Shown: positions 1-9,736, counted from the stretch's first letter. The stretch is 64,000 nt of DNA from an uncultured Planctomycetaceae bacterium (GCA_903858815.1 CAIOKE010000283.1:1-64000), one strand, 5' to 3'. Notes: generated by a model from the sequence alone, not told the origin. Program-made: numbers and translations.

Positions 1-331
1 CCTTCAAAAATATGCTTCACCACGGTTTCCCATGGCACTTAGCAAAGAAGAGCGACCTGAATGCTGACCCGGTCAAAGGTCAGCCAAAAAACCAACAAAT
101 TCGTCGGCCAAAATCTCTCAGGCTCACAAACTCAATCATGTTGTCAAAGATCACGACACTCACCAGAAAACCACAAGATCTTGTATAAGTCTTGCGAACT
201 GACCACTTGGTCTTGCGGTTTCGTTCGTTGCTGGTTGGTGTCAGCGAGCGGGGAAGTCTACAGGCATTCCAAAAAGAGTCAAGGCCTCTGGTTCAATTTT
301 CCAAAAAAGTTTTTTGAACCGGAACCAAGTC
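1..331. other. Left edge, no supported gene
   Basis: No frame here has a recognisable protein. A 151-codon frame starting at 61 runs antisense into the DUF983 gene and has a low-complexity, Ser/Thr/Pro-rich translation, so it is treated as a shadow. The only structure seen is the inverted repeat at 290-320. Confidence 0.5.
290..320 (-). terminator. Possible terminator hairpin after the DUF983 gene
   Basis: GGTTCAA at 290-296 is matched by TTGAACC at 314-320. The A-rich and T-rich runs between them (CAAAAAA, TTTTTTG) can also pair. It lies just beyond the stop codon of the minus-strand DUF983 gene. There is no classic GC-rich stem with a trailing T run, so a terminator role is an inference. 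Confidence 0.3.
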
Positions 332-763
332 TCACTCAACCCGCTCTTCCATCGACCCCTGCCGGTCAAGGCAGCAGTCGATCGACAGCCACAATGATCG
401 GGCATACCGGAAGAAAACAACAGGAAATATCACAGAAAATGTCGCCAACACCGGAATCAACTGCCAACGCCCCAGCCCCCACACAAACCTGCCAAGGATG
501 TAGGTCCAGGTTGTGAGAAGTACCGTCAATCCATAGTTGATGTAGGTTGACCCCAGAAAATAGCCCGGACCACGCTCGTAACGAAACCCACACCTGCCAC
601 AGCCCCGACGCATCCGCAAAATACCCTCAAACATCCGCTCCCCACCACACATTGGACACCTCAGAGCCCAACCGCGACGGATCGCCTCCGAGATCGTCTC
701 CGGCCCCTTGCGCTCCACCCGCCCCAATGGGAACTGACCATCCTCCAGCTCTGACCCGCTCAC
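332..763 (-). CDS. DUF983 family membrane protein
   Basis: A 143-residue protein of the DUF983 family, whose function is not established. The N-terminal half carries two CxxC knuckles (C36/C39 and C55/C58), as in a zinc ribbon. These are followed by the family-typical GPGYFLG stretch. Two hydrophobic helices follow, roughly residues 72-95 and 102-122, so it should sit in the inner membrane with the ribbon in the cytoplasm. Its ATG overlaps the stop of the upstream Nif3-like gene by four bases (ATGA), which suggests coupled translation. The pairing says little about function because both families are poorly characterised. Confidence 0.8.
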   Translation of the reverse strand: MSGSELEDGQFPLGRVERKGPETISEAIRRGWALRCPMCGGERMFEGILRMRRGCGRCGFRYERGPGYFLGSTYINYGLTVLLTTWTYILGRFVWGLGRWQLIPVLATFSVIFPVVFFRYARSLWLSIDCCLDRQGSMEERVE

Positions 764-1572
764 TGAACACCTCCCTCAGCAATCTCCAGCACCAGCGGAT
801 CCCGCTCCCGGCCACTGGCAAAACACTCCACCCCAACCAAACGCTGGCACAACTGAGCCGCCATTTGCTCCATCCCACGCCGCTCGCTGGCATAATGACC
901 CACCACGAACAGATTCAGCCCCAATGATTCCGCTTCCAGTGCTGCGTGAAATCGAGCCTCCCCGGTAACCAGAGTATCACAGCCAGCCCGCTGCGCATCC
1001 CGCATATACTCCGCCGCAGCCCCACAAGCCACCGCAACCCGCCGCACGTCACCACGACCAGAAACAATCTGAATCCCGGCAATTCCCAGCAATTGCGCCG
1101 CGCGACGGCCAAACTCCGCCACCCCCAGCGGCGCCTGCAACTGGCCATATCTACCTGCACCTCCCACCAGACCACTGCCCGCAGGCGGCTCACGCAGGAC
1201 CCGTATTCCCCCTAATCCCAGAAGCTCAGCCAACTGCTGGTTAATTCCCGTTGCCGCACTGTCCCATGCCGTGTGCGCACTGTAGACGGCAATCCCCGCT
1301 CGCAGCAGCCGCAACACCGTACGCCCCTCACCGTCCGCCATCGTCACACGCTTCACCGGCCGAAAAAACAGCGGATGATGAGTGACCACAAGCCCTGCGC
1401 CGGAATTCACCGCCTCCTCGGCCACCGACTCGGTCAGTGTCAGACACGTCATCAGTCGCGTAATCTCGCTGGATTCATCCCCCAGCAATAAACCCACGTT
1501 ATCCCACGACTCCGCCAACTCCAGCGGAGCAAGTTCACGCAAGACCCCACAAATGGACGCTACACTGGCCAT
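760..1572 (-). CDS. Nif3-like dinuclear metal centre protein
   Basis: Member of the NIF3/YbgI/YqfO family: hexameric ring proteins with a two-metal site, often annotated as GTP cyclohydrolase I type 2, with an unsettled cellular role. The chosen ATG at 1572 gives 270 residues starting MASVAS and has GGGAGG a few bases upstream. A longer frame from 1668 has no such signal and adds an atypical Arg/Cys-rich leader. Metal ligands are visible: THHP (H65, H66), the AHTAWD block (H100, D104) and a C-terminal GHYASE with His and Glu. The stop overlaps the start of the DUF983 gene by four bases. Confidence 0.85.
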   Translation of the reverse strand: MASVASICGVLRELAPLELAESWDNVGLLLGDESSEITRLMTCLTLTESVAEEAVNSGAGLVVTHHPLFFRPVKRVTMADGEGRTVLRLLRAGIAVYSAHTAWDSAATGINQQLAELLGLGGIRVLREPPAGSGLVGGAGRYGQLQAPLGVAEFGRRAAQLLGIAGIQIVSGRGDVRRVAVACGAAAEYMRDAQRAGCDTLVTGEARFHAALEAESLGLNLFVVGHYASERRGMEQMAAQLCQRLVGVECFASGRERDPLVLEIAEGGVQ

Positions 1573-1805
1573 CCCGACCTCCCCACAACTGCACTCAAAT
1601 TCTGCGGCACCGCTGCATGATATCCGCAAAAGCCGCAAAACCCGAAGCCCGCGCCGATCGTTCCACACCTTTTTCTGACAGCAGGTGTCACACTATTTAC
1701 CCCCTACACAGGTAACCATTACCCTCATTGGTCCCTGCACGACGCAGACTGTTCATATTCGGCCAGTCCACGGCCACCCATCCGCAGCCCACATAAAACA
1801 TCGCC

Positions 1806-2771
1806 ATGAAACTGCAGGCTCACTCCGAACGACAGTCGCTCTACGAAAATATCCTCGCCGGACTGCTCGCCAGATCCGACTTCTCAATCGCTGAACTTGA
1901 GGAATCCCCCAAACATCCGCTGATCACCCGCCGCATCGTCGATCAGCTGCTGCAGGAGGGACTGATCCACCAATTGCCCTCTGTCGAAACTACACCTCGA
2001 TTCCGGTGGCAGAGTGATCCCCCACAACTTGATGTGAATCACTGGGTATCCGGGCTTGTTTCCAACTGCCAGATCCCATCCGCTCCGCCTCAGGACCGGC
2101 CCCGAGAACGCCTCGCGTCCCTCGGACCAACTCGCCTGAAACTCAGCGAACTGCTCGCGATCCTGATTCGCTCTGGACGCCCCGGTGAATCAGCGTTGCA
2201 GGCTGGTGAAAAAATCGCCGGACAACTGCATAATCGACTCGAACAACTGCCCGAACTGGGATTGCCCGAACTGAAACAGATCAGCATGGCTGTCAGCGAA
2301 CCCGCGTGGTGCCAGATCATGGCAGGCATCGAACTGGGACGTCGTGTTCACGCCGCTGCCACATTTCATCAGCAGGACCGCCCACGACTCAGAAATCCCG
2401 ATGAATCGATGCAATACTGCCTCGCTCAATTCAACCGCCTGTCCTGGGAAGCTCGCCAGGAAGAGGTCCATCTGGTGACGCTCGATTCCAAAAGTCATCC
2501 CATCGCCTCACATCTGGTTACCGTTGGCACTCTCCGAAATAACCTTGTTCACCCCCGCGAAGTCTTTCGACACGCAATTCGGGACGCGGCCAATTCCTTC
2601 ATCCTCGTTCACAATCACCCATCCGGAGACCCGACCCCCAGTGAAATGGACCTGCAGGTCACAGCTCGCATCGAAGAATCCGGTGATATCGTTGGAATCA
2701 CAATGCTGGATCACATCGTCGTGGCAGCTGGAAAAGCGGTCAGTATCATGCAGTTTCGTGCAAACCGCTAA
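1806..2771 (+). CDS. radC: RadC-family JAB/MPN protein with N-terminal extension
   Basis: A 321-residue RadC (UPF0758) protein. The C-terminal JAB/MPN domain shows the full metal-site pattern HxH-x7-SxxD (H269, H271, S279, D282). The helix-hairpin-helix-like UPF0758 N-domain begins near residue 97 (RPRERLASLGP). RadC was named for a radiation-sensitivity locus, but a DNA-repair role is not established. The usual length is near 225 residues. The extra 90-95 N-terminal residues look like a small helical winged-helix-type fold (IAELEESP ... VDQLLQEGLIHQ). The gene is transcribed alone, divergent from the Nif3-like gene. Confidence 0.85.
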   Translation: MKLQAHSERQSLYENILAGLLARSDFSIAELEESPKHPLITRRIVDQLLQEGLIHQLPSVETTPRFRWQSDPPQLDVNHWVSGLVSNCQIPSAPPQDRPRERLASLGPTRLKLSELLAILIRSGRPGESALQAGEKIAGQLHNRLEQLPELGLPELKQISMAVSEPAWCQIMAGIELGRRVHAAATFHQQDRPRLRNPDESMQYCLAQFNRLSWEARQEEVHLVTLDSKSHPIASHLVTVGTLRNNLVHPREVFRHAIRDAANSFILVHNHPSGDPTPSEMDLQVTARIEESGDIVGITMLDHIVVAAGKAVSIMQFRANR

Positions 2772-2837
2772 GCCAAGGCCAACGGCAACGCAGACTCCGG
2801 TTGCCCCAACAGCTTACCATGAACGCTCACGGAAAAC

Positions 2838-4586
2838 TCAGGGCTTCGCCGGGGCAGAGGGCGCCGCCGCGGGCGCGTTCCCATCATCAATGCGGTCGAA
2901 ATACTGGCGAATTCCATCCACATAGCCGGGCGGAATCTCCTCGGCCTCAATCGCAGCATCAACCCCGGACTTCAGCTGCTGGACAGTGTTTTCATACTTC
3001 CGCAGGTCCTCGGGATCGAAGTCCTTCTGAGTTGCAGCTTCTTTGGTTTTGATGGACATCAGAACTTTGCCAGCCTGAATCTGACTGCGAGATTTTTCAC
3101 TCTTATAGCCTTCCGGATCACTGTTATCTTCAGACATCATACTGCCCGGCTCGGTCCGCTCTGCCTGGCCGTTCTGCCCCATTCCGCCCATCTTCCTGCG
3201 GAATTTCTCGGCGTACTCGGCCAAAGACTGACAGCCTTCACATTCCTCACCCTCCATCTGCCCCTGCTGGTTCAGTTTTTCTGCCTGCTGCAGCGTTTTC
3301 AGGGCTTCTTCCAGCTGCTTCAGATCACCGGCAGAGCGAGCTAACTCCTGCAGTTCCTTCTTCGATAACTGCAACGACTTTTCAAGTGCCTCGCGCGCCT
3401 GCTGAGACAACTGCCCCTCTTCTGACTGCTGCTCACCCTGCTCACCATTCTCGCCCTGCTGTGAAGACTGGCTTTTCTCACCCTGTTCACCGGATTTTTC
3501 TCCGTTCGACTCTTTGCCAGCCTGGTTCTGCTCCATGGCTTCAAGGGCCTTCAGCGCCTGATCGAGTGCTTTTTCAAGTTCTTTCGAACCGGCCTTTTGT
3601 GTCGAGAACTTCTTGAGGTCCTGAAGCTGTTTTTTCAGTTCAGAACTCAGTTTTTTCCGTTCGTCAGCGGAGTCGGCATTGAGAATTGACTTCAGTGTTT
3701 CCTGAGCCTTTTCAAGTTCTTTTTGCAGAGATTCGGAGTTGCCTTCCTGCAATTCCTTCAGCCAGTCATTCATCTTCTGGCCGCGTTGGCTGCCTGGCAG
3801 GCTGTCAGTATTCTGACTGAGCATTTCCCGAATCTGTTCGGAACTGGCCTGCTTCCACAACTGGTTCAGAGTCTGTCGCTGGCTGTCCAGCACCTGGGAA
3901 TTTGACTGCTGCTCTACAGGCTTCATCTTCCGCAGCGCCGCCATCAGCTCTTTGGTTTGAGCGGCGATTTTTTGCTGGCGTTCTTCCGCAGCCTGCACTT
4001 CACGACTGACCTGCTCATCACGAGTTCGAACTGACTTCAGAATCTGCTCAACCTGTTTTTTCTGCTGCTGTACCTTTGTTGCGGCTTCCACACGCCCGAA
4101 GGGATCGAGCGTGGGCACCAGAACCAGCAGCAGCGCGAAAGCGGAAACGGCAACGGCCTGAATTCCGAGGGATCGACGCGCCCGGAATGGCACCACCTGC
4201 TGCGGCACGATCCGAGGTGCGATTCCGACAGCCGACTGTTCGACCAGTGGCTGATACTGACCGGCGGAATTCTGCAGTGTCACAAGCGTCAGGAACAGAT
4301 CGTCAGTGCGAGCGAACTGATCAACGGCACGAGCCGCCGCAGTGCGCTCCGGTCGCCGGGAGAACAGGGTCGCACCCAGTATTGCAGCGGCAGGCAACGC
4401 CAGCAACCACCAGGCCGACTGCTGCTGCGGGGGCAGCAAGCCGGCCAGCCTGATGACCAGCACAGCCACTGCGGCCAGTGTCAGTGCCAACAGCGACCAG
4501 ACATGTAGCGCCCGGGCCATGCTGGCGACCAGGAGACGGCGACCAACAGTTTGCAGCAGGTGAGATGCCGGAGATTGCAGTGACAT
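2838..4586 (-). CDS. Large membrane-anchored coiled-coil protein, DUF4175-like
   Basis: About 582 residues from the ATG at 4586, which has AGGGG upstream; a start at 4625 is less well supported. Three hydrophobic helices lie in the first 170 residues (about 28-48, 59-75 and 140-158). The rest is a long, highly charged and glutamine-rich region with extended coiled coil (KKQVEQILKSV, QQQEKQ-type runs) and a low-complexity Gln/Glu/Gly/Ser tract in the middle. The layout resembles DUF4175-type proteins, which have membrane helices followed by a long periplasmic helical domain. I do not know its function. It is divergent from a histidine kinase/response regulator pair. Confidence 0.6.
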   Translation of the reverse strand: MSLQSPASHLLQTVGRRLLVASMARALHVWSLLALTLAAVAVLVIRLAGLLPPQQQSAWWLLALPAAAILGATLFSRRPERTAAARAVDQFARTDDLFLTLVTLQNSAGQYQPLVEQSAVGIAPRIVPQQVVPFRARRSLGIQAVAVSAFALLLVLVPTLDPFGRVEAATKVQQQKKQVEQILKSVRTRDEQVSREVQAAEERQQKIAAQTKELMAALRKMKPVEQQSNSQVLDSQRQTLNQLWKQASSEQIREMLSQNTDSLPGSQRGQKMNDWLKELQEGNSESLQKELEKAQETLKSILNADSADERKKLSSELKKQLQDLKKFSTQKAGSKELEKALDQALKALEAMEQNQAGKESNGEKSGEQGEKSQSSQQGENGEQGEQQSEEGQLSQQAREALEKSLQLSKKELQELARSAGDLKQLEEALKTLQQAEKLNQQGQMEGEECEGCQSLAEYAEKFRRKMGGMGQNGQAERTEPGSMMSEDNSDPEGYKSEKSRSQIQAGKVLMSIKTKEAATQKDFDPEDLRKYENTVQQLKSGVDAAIEAEEIPPGYVDGIRQYFDRIDDGNAPAAAPSAPAKP

Positions 4587-4824
4587 TTGAAAAACCCCTG
4601 AATGGCCTGTCGTGAAATTCGACATAAAGACGGGCTCTGACGGAATTTTAGTCTGTTTTTCCGGAAAACTGCTCTCAAAATGCAGGTCACAACTCGTGGA
4701 TTTCCGGAATTACGGTTTGCTCAGGCGCGTCTCAGCGTTTGGAACGCTGCCGTTTCTCTGGCATACTGTCTTTCCGTGCGATCCTCAGTTTTCCCGTCTC
4801 TCCACAGCCACCCGTACTGTACCT

Positions 4825-5808
4825 ATGGACAATTTTCGCAGAAAACGCAGGCATCTGGGACTGCCGATCTGGAGCAGCCTGCTGCTGATGACTGTGAATA
4901 TCGCCCTGATGGCGATTCTGATCGTGCAATTGGCTCGTCAAAGTTCATGGGGCAGCCTGATTCTGGGTTCTGCCGCACTCGCCATCAGTCTGTTCGGCAT
5001 CTCCTTCTACTCGTTCCTGACGATCAAGGAAATTCAGCTGAATCGCCGGCAGGCCAACTTTGTCGACAGTGTAACACACGAACTGAAGACTCCCATCGCT
5101 GCGCTCCGCCTGTACCTCGACACCCTGCTGCTGCATGAACCCGAAGCACACGATCGTCGTGAATTCTATGAAACGATGAACAGCGAGCTGACTCGACTTG
5201 ATCGACTGATCAATCAGTTACTGGAAGTCGGCCGTCTGGATGCGATCGGCCAGAGCTCAGACGCAGAGACAATTTCACTGGAAGACCTGCTGAGACAATG
5301 TGCTCGTGCTGCCTGCCTGCACCACAAGCACGAAGTTGCAGATGTGTTCGAATTTCAGATACCTCCAATGGCTCTGGCTTCCCGGCGTTTGCCGCTGGAG
5401 ATGATTTTTGGCAATCTGCTGGACAACGCCGTGAAATACGGGGGCAGTCCTCCGCGAGTTCGTGTGGAGGCAGCGGCTCACGGACTTTCACGAGTGGTCG
5501 TGCGGATTCACGACAACGGTCAGGGCGTGCCGCTGGAAAATCGGCGTCGCATCTTTCAGATGTTTGTGCGGGGCAACGATGAACTGCAGCGAACCAAAAC
5601 CGGCACAGGGCTGGGACTTTACATCGTCCGCACACTGGTCGGACTGCTGAAGGGACGGATTCAGGTTACGGAGGGTGCCAGGGGGATCGGCAGTACATTT
5701 GAAGTGATCCTGCCCGGTCGTCAGATCGCCCCACCACCGACACCGCCCCGCAGCCATGGTGATCGCGTTTCAGAGCTGGCACTGTCTGTGCAGGAGAAAC
5801 AGCGATGA
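4825..5808 (+). CDS. Sensor histidine kinase lacking a periplasmic sensor domain
   Basis: A 327-residue kinase from the ATG at 4825; the longer frame to 4612 reads through a non-coding-looking leader. Two membrane helices (about 14-36 and 43-66) are joined by only a handful of residues, so there is no periplasmic sensor domain. Then come the H box THELKTP with phospho-acceptor H85, the N box (LLDNAVKYGG), the G1 box DNGQGVP and the G2 box GTGLGLYIV. All residues for autophosphorylation and ATP binding appear intact. The stop overlaps the response regulator start by four bases, so the two form a coupled operon. The signal is unknown, perhaps a membrane state. Confidence 0.92.
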   Translation: MDNFRRKRRHLGLPIWSSLLLMTVNIALMAILIVQLARQSSWGSLILGSAALAISLFGISFYSFLTIKEIQLNRRQANFVDSVTHELKTPIAALRLYLDTLLLHEPEAHDRREFYETMNSELTRLDRLINQLLEVGRLDAIGQSSDAETISLEDLLRQCARAACLHHKHEVADVFEFQIPPMALASRRLPLEMIFGNLLDNAVKYGGSPPRVRVEAAAHGLSRVVVRIHDNGQGVPLENRRRIFQMFVRGNDELQRTKTGTGLGLYIVRTLVGLLKGRIQVTEGARGIGSTFEVILPGRQIAPPPTPPRSHGDRVSELALSVQEKQR

Positions 5809-6545
5809 GAATCCTCGTGGTGGAAGATGAGGAAGCGATTGCTCGTGGTCTGCGATTCAACTTCGAGCGTGAAGGCTATCAGGTGGATCTTGTCAGCAGT
5901 GGTCCGGCCGCGCTGGAGCTTTATGAATCAGCACAGCCACCGATTGACCTCGTCGTCCTTGATCTGATGCTGCCGGAAATGAGTGGCTATGAAATCTGTC
6001 GCGCGCTGCGGCGTCTGGACCTTGATATCCCGGTACTTGCGCTGACCGCACGCACGCTGTCTGAAGACAAAATTCAGGCCTTTGACTGTGGCGTCGATCA
6101 GTACATGACCAAGCCATTTTCGCTGCCGGAATTACTCAGTCGCGTTCGTAATCTGCTCGATAAACGTCGTCGACACCTCGATCGTCGAACCGTCAGACCG
6201 ACCGAGGACATTGTCCGCTTCAGTGATGTGGCGGTGGACTTCGGACGCTTCGAACTGCGTCATCTCGAGGAAGTTCACCCCCTGACCACCCGCGAGCAGG
6301 AACTGCTTCGCTACTTCCTTGAAAATGATGGAGTTGTCCTGTCACGAGCCCGGCTGCAGTCCGAGGTCTGGAAAGACTCGGCCGATATTTCCAGCCGTTC
6401 CATCGACAACTTTGTGATGCGACTGCGACGCATGATTGAGGACGACCCGTCCAGTCCTCGGCATCTGCTTTCTGTGCGCGGCACCGGTTATCGTTTCGTA
6501 CGTGAACCGGTCACTGATCCGGCCGCTGCTGAGGCCGAAAAATGA
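5805..6545 (+). CDS. OmpR/PhoB-family response regulator
   Basis: A 246-residue two-domain regulator. The receiver domain has acidic residues near the start (VEDEE), phospho-acceptor D53 (VVLDLMLPE), a Thr in the LTART segment and K103 (TKPF). The C-terminal winged-helix DNA-binding domain spans about 140-235 and contains TTREQELL, the recognition-helix region around SSRSIDNFVMRLRR, and the terminal hairpin RGTGYRF. It is translationally coupled to the kinase upstream and is presumably its partner. It converges on the nucleotide-sugar dehydratase gene. Target genes cannot be read from the sequence. Confidence 0.93.
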   Translation: MRILVVEDEEAIARGLRFNFEREGYQVDLVSSGPAALELYESAQPPIDLVVLDLMLPEMSGYEICRALRRLDLDIPVLALTARTLSEDKIQAFDCGVDQYMTKPFSLPELLSRVRNLLDKRRRHLDRRTVRPTEDIVRFSDVAVDFGRFELRHLEEVHPLTTREQELLRYFLENDGVVLSRARLQSEVWKDSADISSRSIDNFVMRLRRMIEDDPSSPRHLLSVRGTGYRFVREPVTDPAAAEAEK

Positions 6546-6594
6546 TGCAAGGCGACGGTTTCCGCGAACAGCACTGGCACTCACGTCGCGGACT

Positions 6595-8541
6595 TCAGGC
6601 GGCCGTTCGCTCGCTGTCACCAGTCTGACCGGAACTGTGCTGCACAACTCGCCCGGCAACCTGCCATAACACTTCGCGCAATTCTTCACGCCCACTGCTC
6701 AGATGCTGCTGCAGCAGTCGCAACTCCCGCTGCACAACATCCTCAGAATTTCCTCGGTCTCTCGGTGCGCGGAAGATTTTGTCGTGGATTCTCACAGCAT
6801 TCTGTTCGGTTTCGTAGAACAGTTCCTCAAACAACTTCTCACCAGGACGCAGCCCTGTGAAGACGATGTCGATGTCTTCCGGATAGCGCTGTCCGGACAG
6901 CCGAATCATGTCCTTTGCCAGATCCACAATCCGTACTGGTTCGCCCATGTCCAGAATGAGCACATCCCCGCCGGCTCCGATTGCGCCGGACTGCAGTACC
7001 AGCTGGACGGCCTCAGGGATGGTCATGAAATAACGCTCCATTTCAGGATCCGTCACTGTGACGGGCCCACCCTGTTCAATCTGTCGTCGGAAGGTTGGCA
7101 CGACACTGCCGGCAGAATTCAGCACATTACCGAAACGGACCGTGATAAATCGCGTCTTCGAACGACTGGCAACAGCAAACAGATATTCTTCAGCAATCAG
7201 CTTGGTGGCCCCCATGATATTGGTCGGACGAACCGCCTTATCCGTGGAGATCATTACAAACCGCTGTACTGAAAACCGATCTGCAAGGTCCACCAGAACC
7301 TGTGTGCCGAACACGTTATTTCGCACGGCAGCCTGCGGATTGGATTCCATCAGTGGGACATGCTTGTAGGCTGCGGCATGAAACACGACGGCCGGCCGAT
7401 GCGCCATGAAGACCCGCTGCAGAGCGACCTCGTCCGTAATGTCTTCAATCACAAACTCGAGCGTCGGCAAACCGGCTCCAGACGATCGCCGCAGCTGCAG
7501 GAATTCCTGCTCCAGCTGAAAAATCCCGAACTCTGACTGGTCCAGCATGACGATGCGAGCGGGGCCGAAATTCAGCAGCTGCCGACAGACCTCAGAACCG
7601 ATACTGCCGGCGGCTCCCGTCACCAGTACCACTCGTCCAGCCAGCGAATCACGAATCTCATCCAGATTCAACTGGTTGGGCTCGCGCCGCAACAGATCAT
7701 CAATCGTGATTTCACGCAACCGCAGCTGGAATCGACCGGCCGGGATTTCTTCCACTGAAGGCACTACGTGAGCCTCAACCCCGGACTGCCGACAGACTTC
7801 ACTGACTTCTCGAATGGTTCGACCGGACAGCTTTGAGCCCAGCAGCACCATTTCGGCGCGAGTCTGGGCGATAATGGTCTGCAGATCTCCGGAGCCGTCA
7901 AAAGTTTCAACCCCACCCAGCAAACCAAGTGGCATGTGTCTGGACGGAACTACGATTCCGACAACACGCAGGGCTGAAGCGCCGCACTGAATCGATGACA
8001 GCAGCCCGGCAGCATCCGCACCACGAGCATAAATCAGAGCACGACGAGAATGCGGGTTCCGCCGCATATTCTTCAGGGTTCGCAGCATCTGGGCCAGAAT
8101 TCGCGCGGCTGACAGCAATGCTGCGGAAAGGATTGTGTCCAGCACGATGACACCGCGAGGAACTTCAGGCATGGTTTCACGAGCCAGTTGGGATGCTGCC
8201 AGCAGCACTCCACAAGTCAGGCACACACCACCTGACCATGCCAGATCCCGCATCGTCGAATATCGCAGATGACGGCGCCAGTCACGCGAAAACAGAACGA
8301 CGGCCACCTTCAGCAGAATCAGTGCCCCCAGCCCGCTGCGAAATGTATCCACAGCAAACTGCTGCTGCTCCAGTTCAAACAACCCACGCCCCGCTGCTCC
8401 CGCAGGAATCGGAATCGGATTGCCAGCCGCGAAGTACAGAAACTGCAGCGGATCAATGTCAAACCGCAGTGCCAAAGCACAGCAGAATGACACCGCAAAA
8501 ATCGCGGCATAACAGCAGACGGCAATTGCCAGTCGCGTCAT
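6595..8541 (-). CDS. FlaA1/WbpM-type polysaccharide biosynthesis nucleotide-sugar dehydratase
   Basis: A 648-residue protein of the long, membrane-bound FlaA1/WbpM/CapD class. Such enzymes convert UDP-GlcNAc-like nucleotide sugars to 4-keto-6-deoxy intermediates for surface polysaccharides. Four hydrophobic helices occupy roughly the first 150 residues, followed by a first Rossmann-like domain. The catalytic domain opens with the NAD site GAAGSIGSE and contains STDKAVRP and NIMGATK. In the latter, Met stands where short dehydratases have Tyr, as in the Ser-Met-Lys triad of WbpM-type enzymes. The ATG at 8541 has AGGG upstream. No glycosyltransferase cluster is adjacent, so the product is unknown. 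Confidence 0.9.
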   Translation of the reverse strand: MTRLAIAVCCYAAIFAVSFCCALALRFDIDPLQFLYFAAGNPIPIPAGAAGRGLFELEQQQFAVDTFRSGLGALILLKVAVVLFSRDWRRHLRYSTMRDLAWSGGVCLTCGVLLAASQLARETMPEVPRGVIVLDTILSAALLSAARILAQMLRTLKNMRRNPHSRRALIYARGADAAGLLSSIQCGASALRVVGIVVPSRHMPLGLLGGVETFDGSGDLQTIIAQTRAEMVLLGSKLSGRTIREVSEVCRQSGVEAHVVPSVEEIPAGRFQLRLREITIDDLLRREPNQLNLDEIRDSLAGRVVLVTGAAGSIGSEVCRQLLNFGPARIVMLDQSEFGIFQLEQEFLQLRRSSGAGLPTLEFVIEDITDEVALQRVFMAHRPAVVFHAAAYKHVPLMESNPQAAVRNNVFGTQVLVDLADRFSVQRFVMISTDKAVRPTNIMGATKLIAEEYLFAVASRSKTRFITVRFGNVLNSAGSVVPTFRRQIEQGGPVTVTDPEMERYFMTIPEAVQLVLQSGAIGAGGDVLILDMGEPVRIVDLAKDMIRLSGQRYPEDIDIVFTGLRPGEKLFEELFYETEQNAVRIHDKIFRAPRDRGNSEDVVQRELRLLQQHLSSGREELREVLWQVAGRVVQHSSGQTGDSERTAA

Positions 8542-9141
8542 GAGAAGACCCTGAGACGGTAAGAGAGGCTGCTGCTGAAATGCGGCTGGGACGGAGGAGA
8601 GAGGAACACTGACAGGCAGCTGAAAACCACGCAGAATTTCAGCCGAGATTGAAGGACGGCAGATCCCGAACGTTTCCGCCGATCAGCAGATTCTGCCGAA
8701 CCTCCGAAATTGTGTCCAGACCAGCTTTTGGCGGACCGAAAGACGTGGCTTTCAGATGCTGAAACACGACAAAACGCTGATTAAACACCAGCCTGGCGAA
8801 CTACTTTTCACAGAGATCGCCGGATGCCATACCGGCGACTTTTTTTGTTACACAGGCTGTCGGGCAGGAAGCTCACTTGCACGGTTCGCCAGCTTCAGGA
8901 TCATGACGCCCCTCAGAGAGGTCGCGTTCATTGGCCTGCCGATGCGCGGCAAGCGAGTCCATCAGCCGTTCCTGCTTCTCGTGCCACTCTGCCTGATCCT
9001 CGTCGAAAAAATGGCTCTACGTAAAATGCTGTGCGCGGTGTTGCTGTGCAATCTGAGTGTTGGTCATTCTTCACCACCGAAGGACACGATGGTCAGTGAT
9101 CAGTTGACAGCGATCTGTTTTCAGGGCACGCAAAGTCCCCC

Positions 9142-9171
9142 TTGGGAGGGCGAGGCTCCCGCCGAGCCGAA
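9142..9171 (+). repeat. Dispersed 30-base repeat, copy 1
   Basis: The sequence begins TTGGGAGGGCGAGG and ends GCCGAGCCGAA. A second copy lies on the minus strand at 26992-27021 with 27 of 30 bases identical. Both copies are in non-coding DNA far from any mobile-element gene. In one frame this copy reads as a GEAPAEP peptide inside an otherwise implausible frame. Confidence 0.7.
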
Positions 9172-9689
9172 CGAAACTGTCCGTGTCCAGTTATCGTTGC
9201 TCGCCGACAACCATAGCCCGGTCATTTCTGACGCCGAGGACAAAAACCGTCGCCTGAGCTTCAGCTTGTCGTTACCCACAAAATCGGGTTTTCACGATCG
9301 CCTTCCGCCGCTGCATCCCGGGGAATTCAGACTTTTTGGCCTGCAAATTGAAACCGCTCTCATCCGCCAATGGTGATCGTCGCATGCATTGGCTGTGAAT
9401 TCAGGAACAGATTTGCGACCTCTGACCCGCATCCATCGGGCGATGCCCGAGATTATGTTGTGCCTCGCCGTTGCCCAGGTTCAGGGCGGAACGCGGCATG
9501 CTCCGGTGAGCCATCACTGTAGCAAAAAGGCGTAGTGCTGCACGAACGGAACAACAACAAACGCCTTGAAATCGGCACTTCAGGCCTGAATCACAAACGC
9601 GGACAAGCCGAACCAACAGAACCAGGGCCCTGGCCCTGAGGCGCACACAACGCTCCGAAACCCGCCCCAGGCCCCCCGATGCCCGTACC

Positions 9690-9736
9690 AGGCCTGAAGG
9701 GCCGACCTCAGCGAAGCAAGGTGCGTCAGCACCTGG
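9690..9736 (+). repeat. Direct repeat copy A (70-base period)
   Basis: Begins AGGCCTGAAGGGCCG and ends GTGCGTCAGCACCTGG. It matches 9760-9806 at 40 of 47 positions, with the two copies exactly 70 bases apart. The end GGTGCGTCAGCACC is itself nearly palindromic. Confidence 0.75.

Noticed and set aside
38-72. Short plus-strand frame at the left edge starting ATGGCACTTAGC and reading MALSKEER, like the start of ribosomal protein S15.
   Set aside because: It stops after eleven codons and nothing S15-like follows, so it is taken as chance.
8756-9376. 206-codon frame with an apparent hydrophobic start and a GEAPAEP peptide.
   Set aside because: The GEAPAEP part is the dispersed repeat read in one frame; the rest lacks motifs and a plausible start signal.
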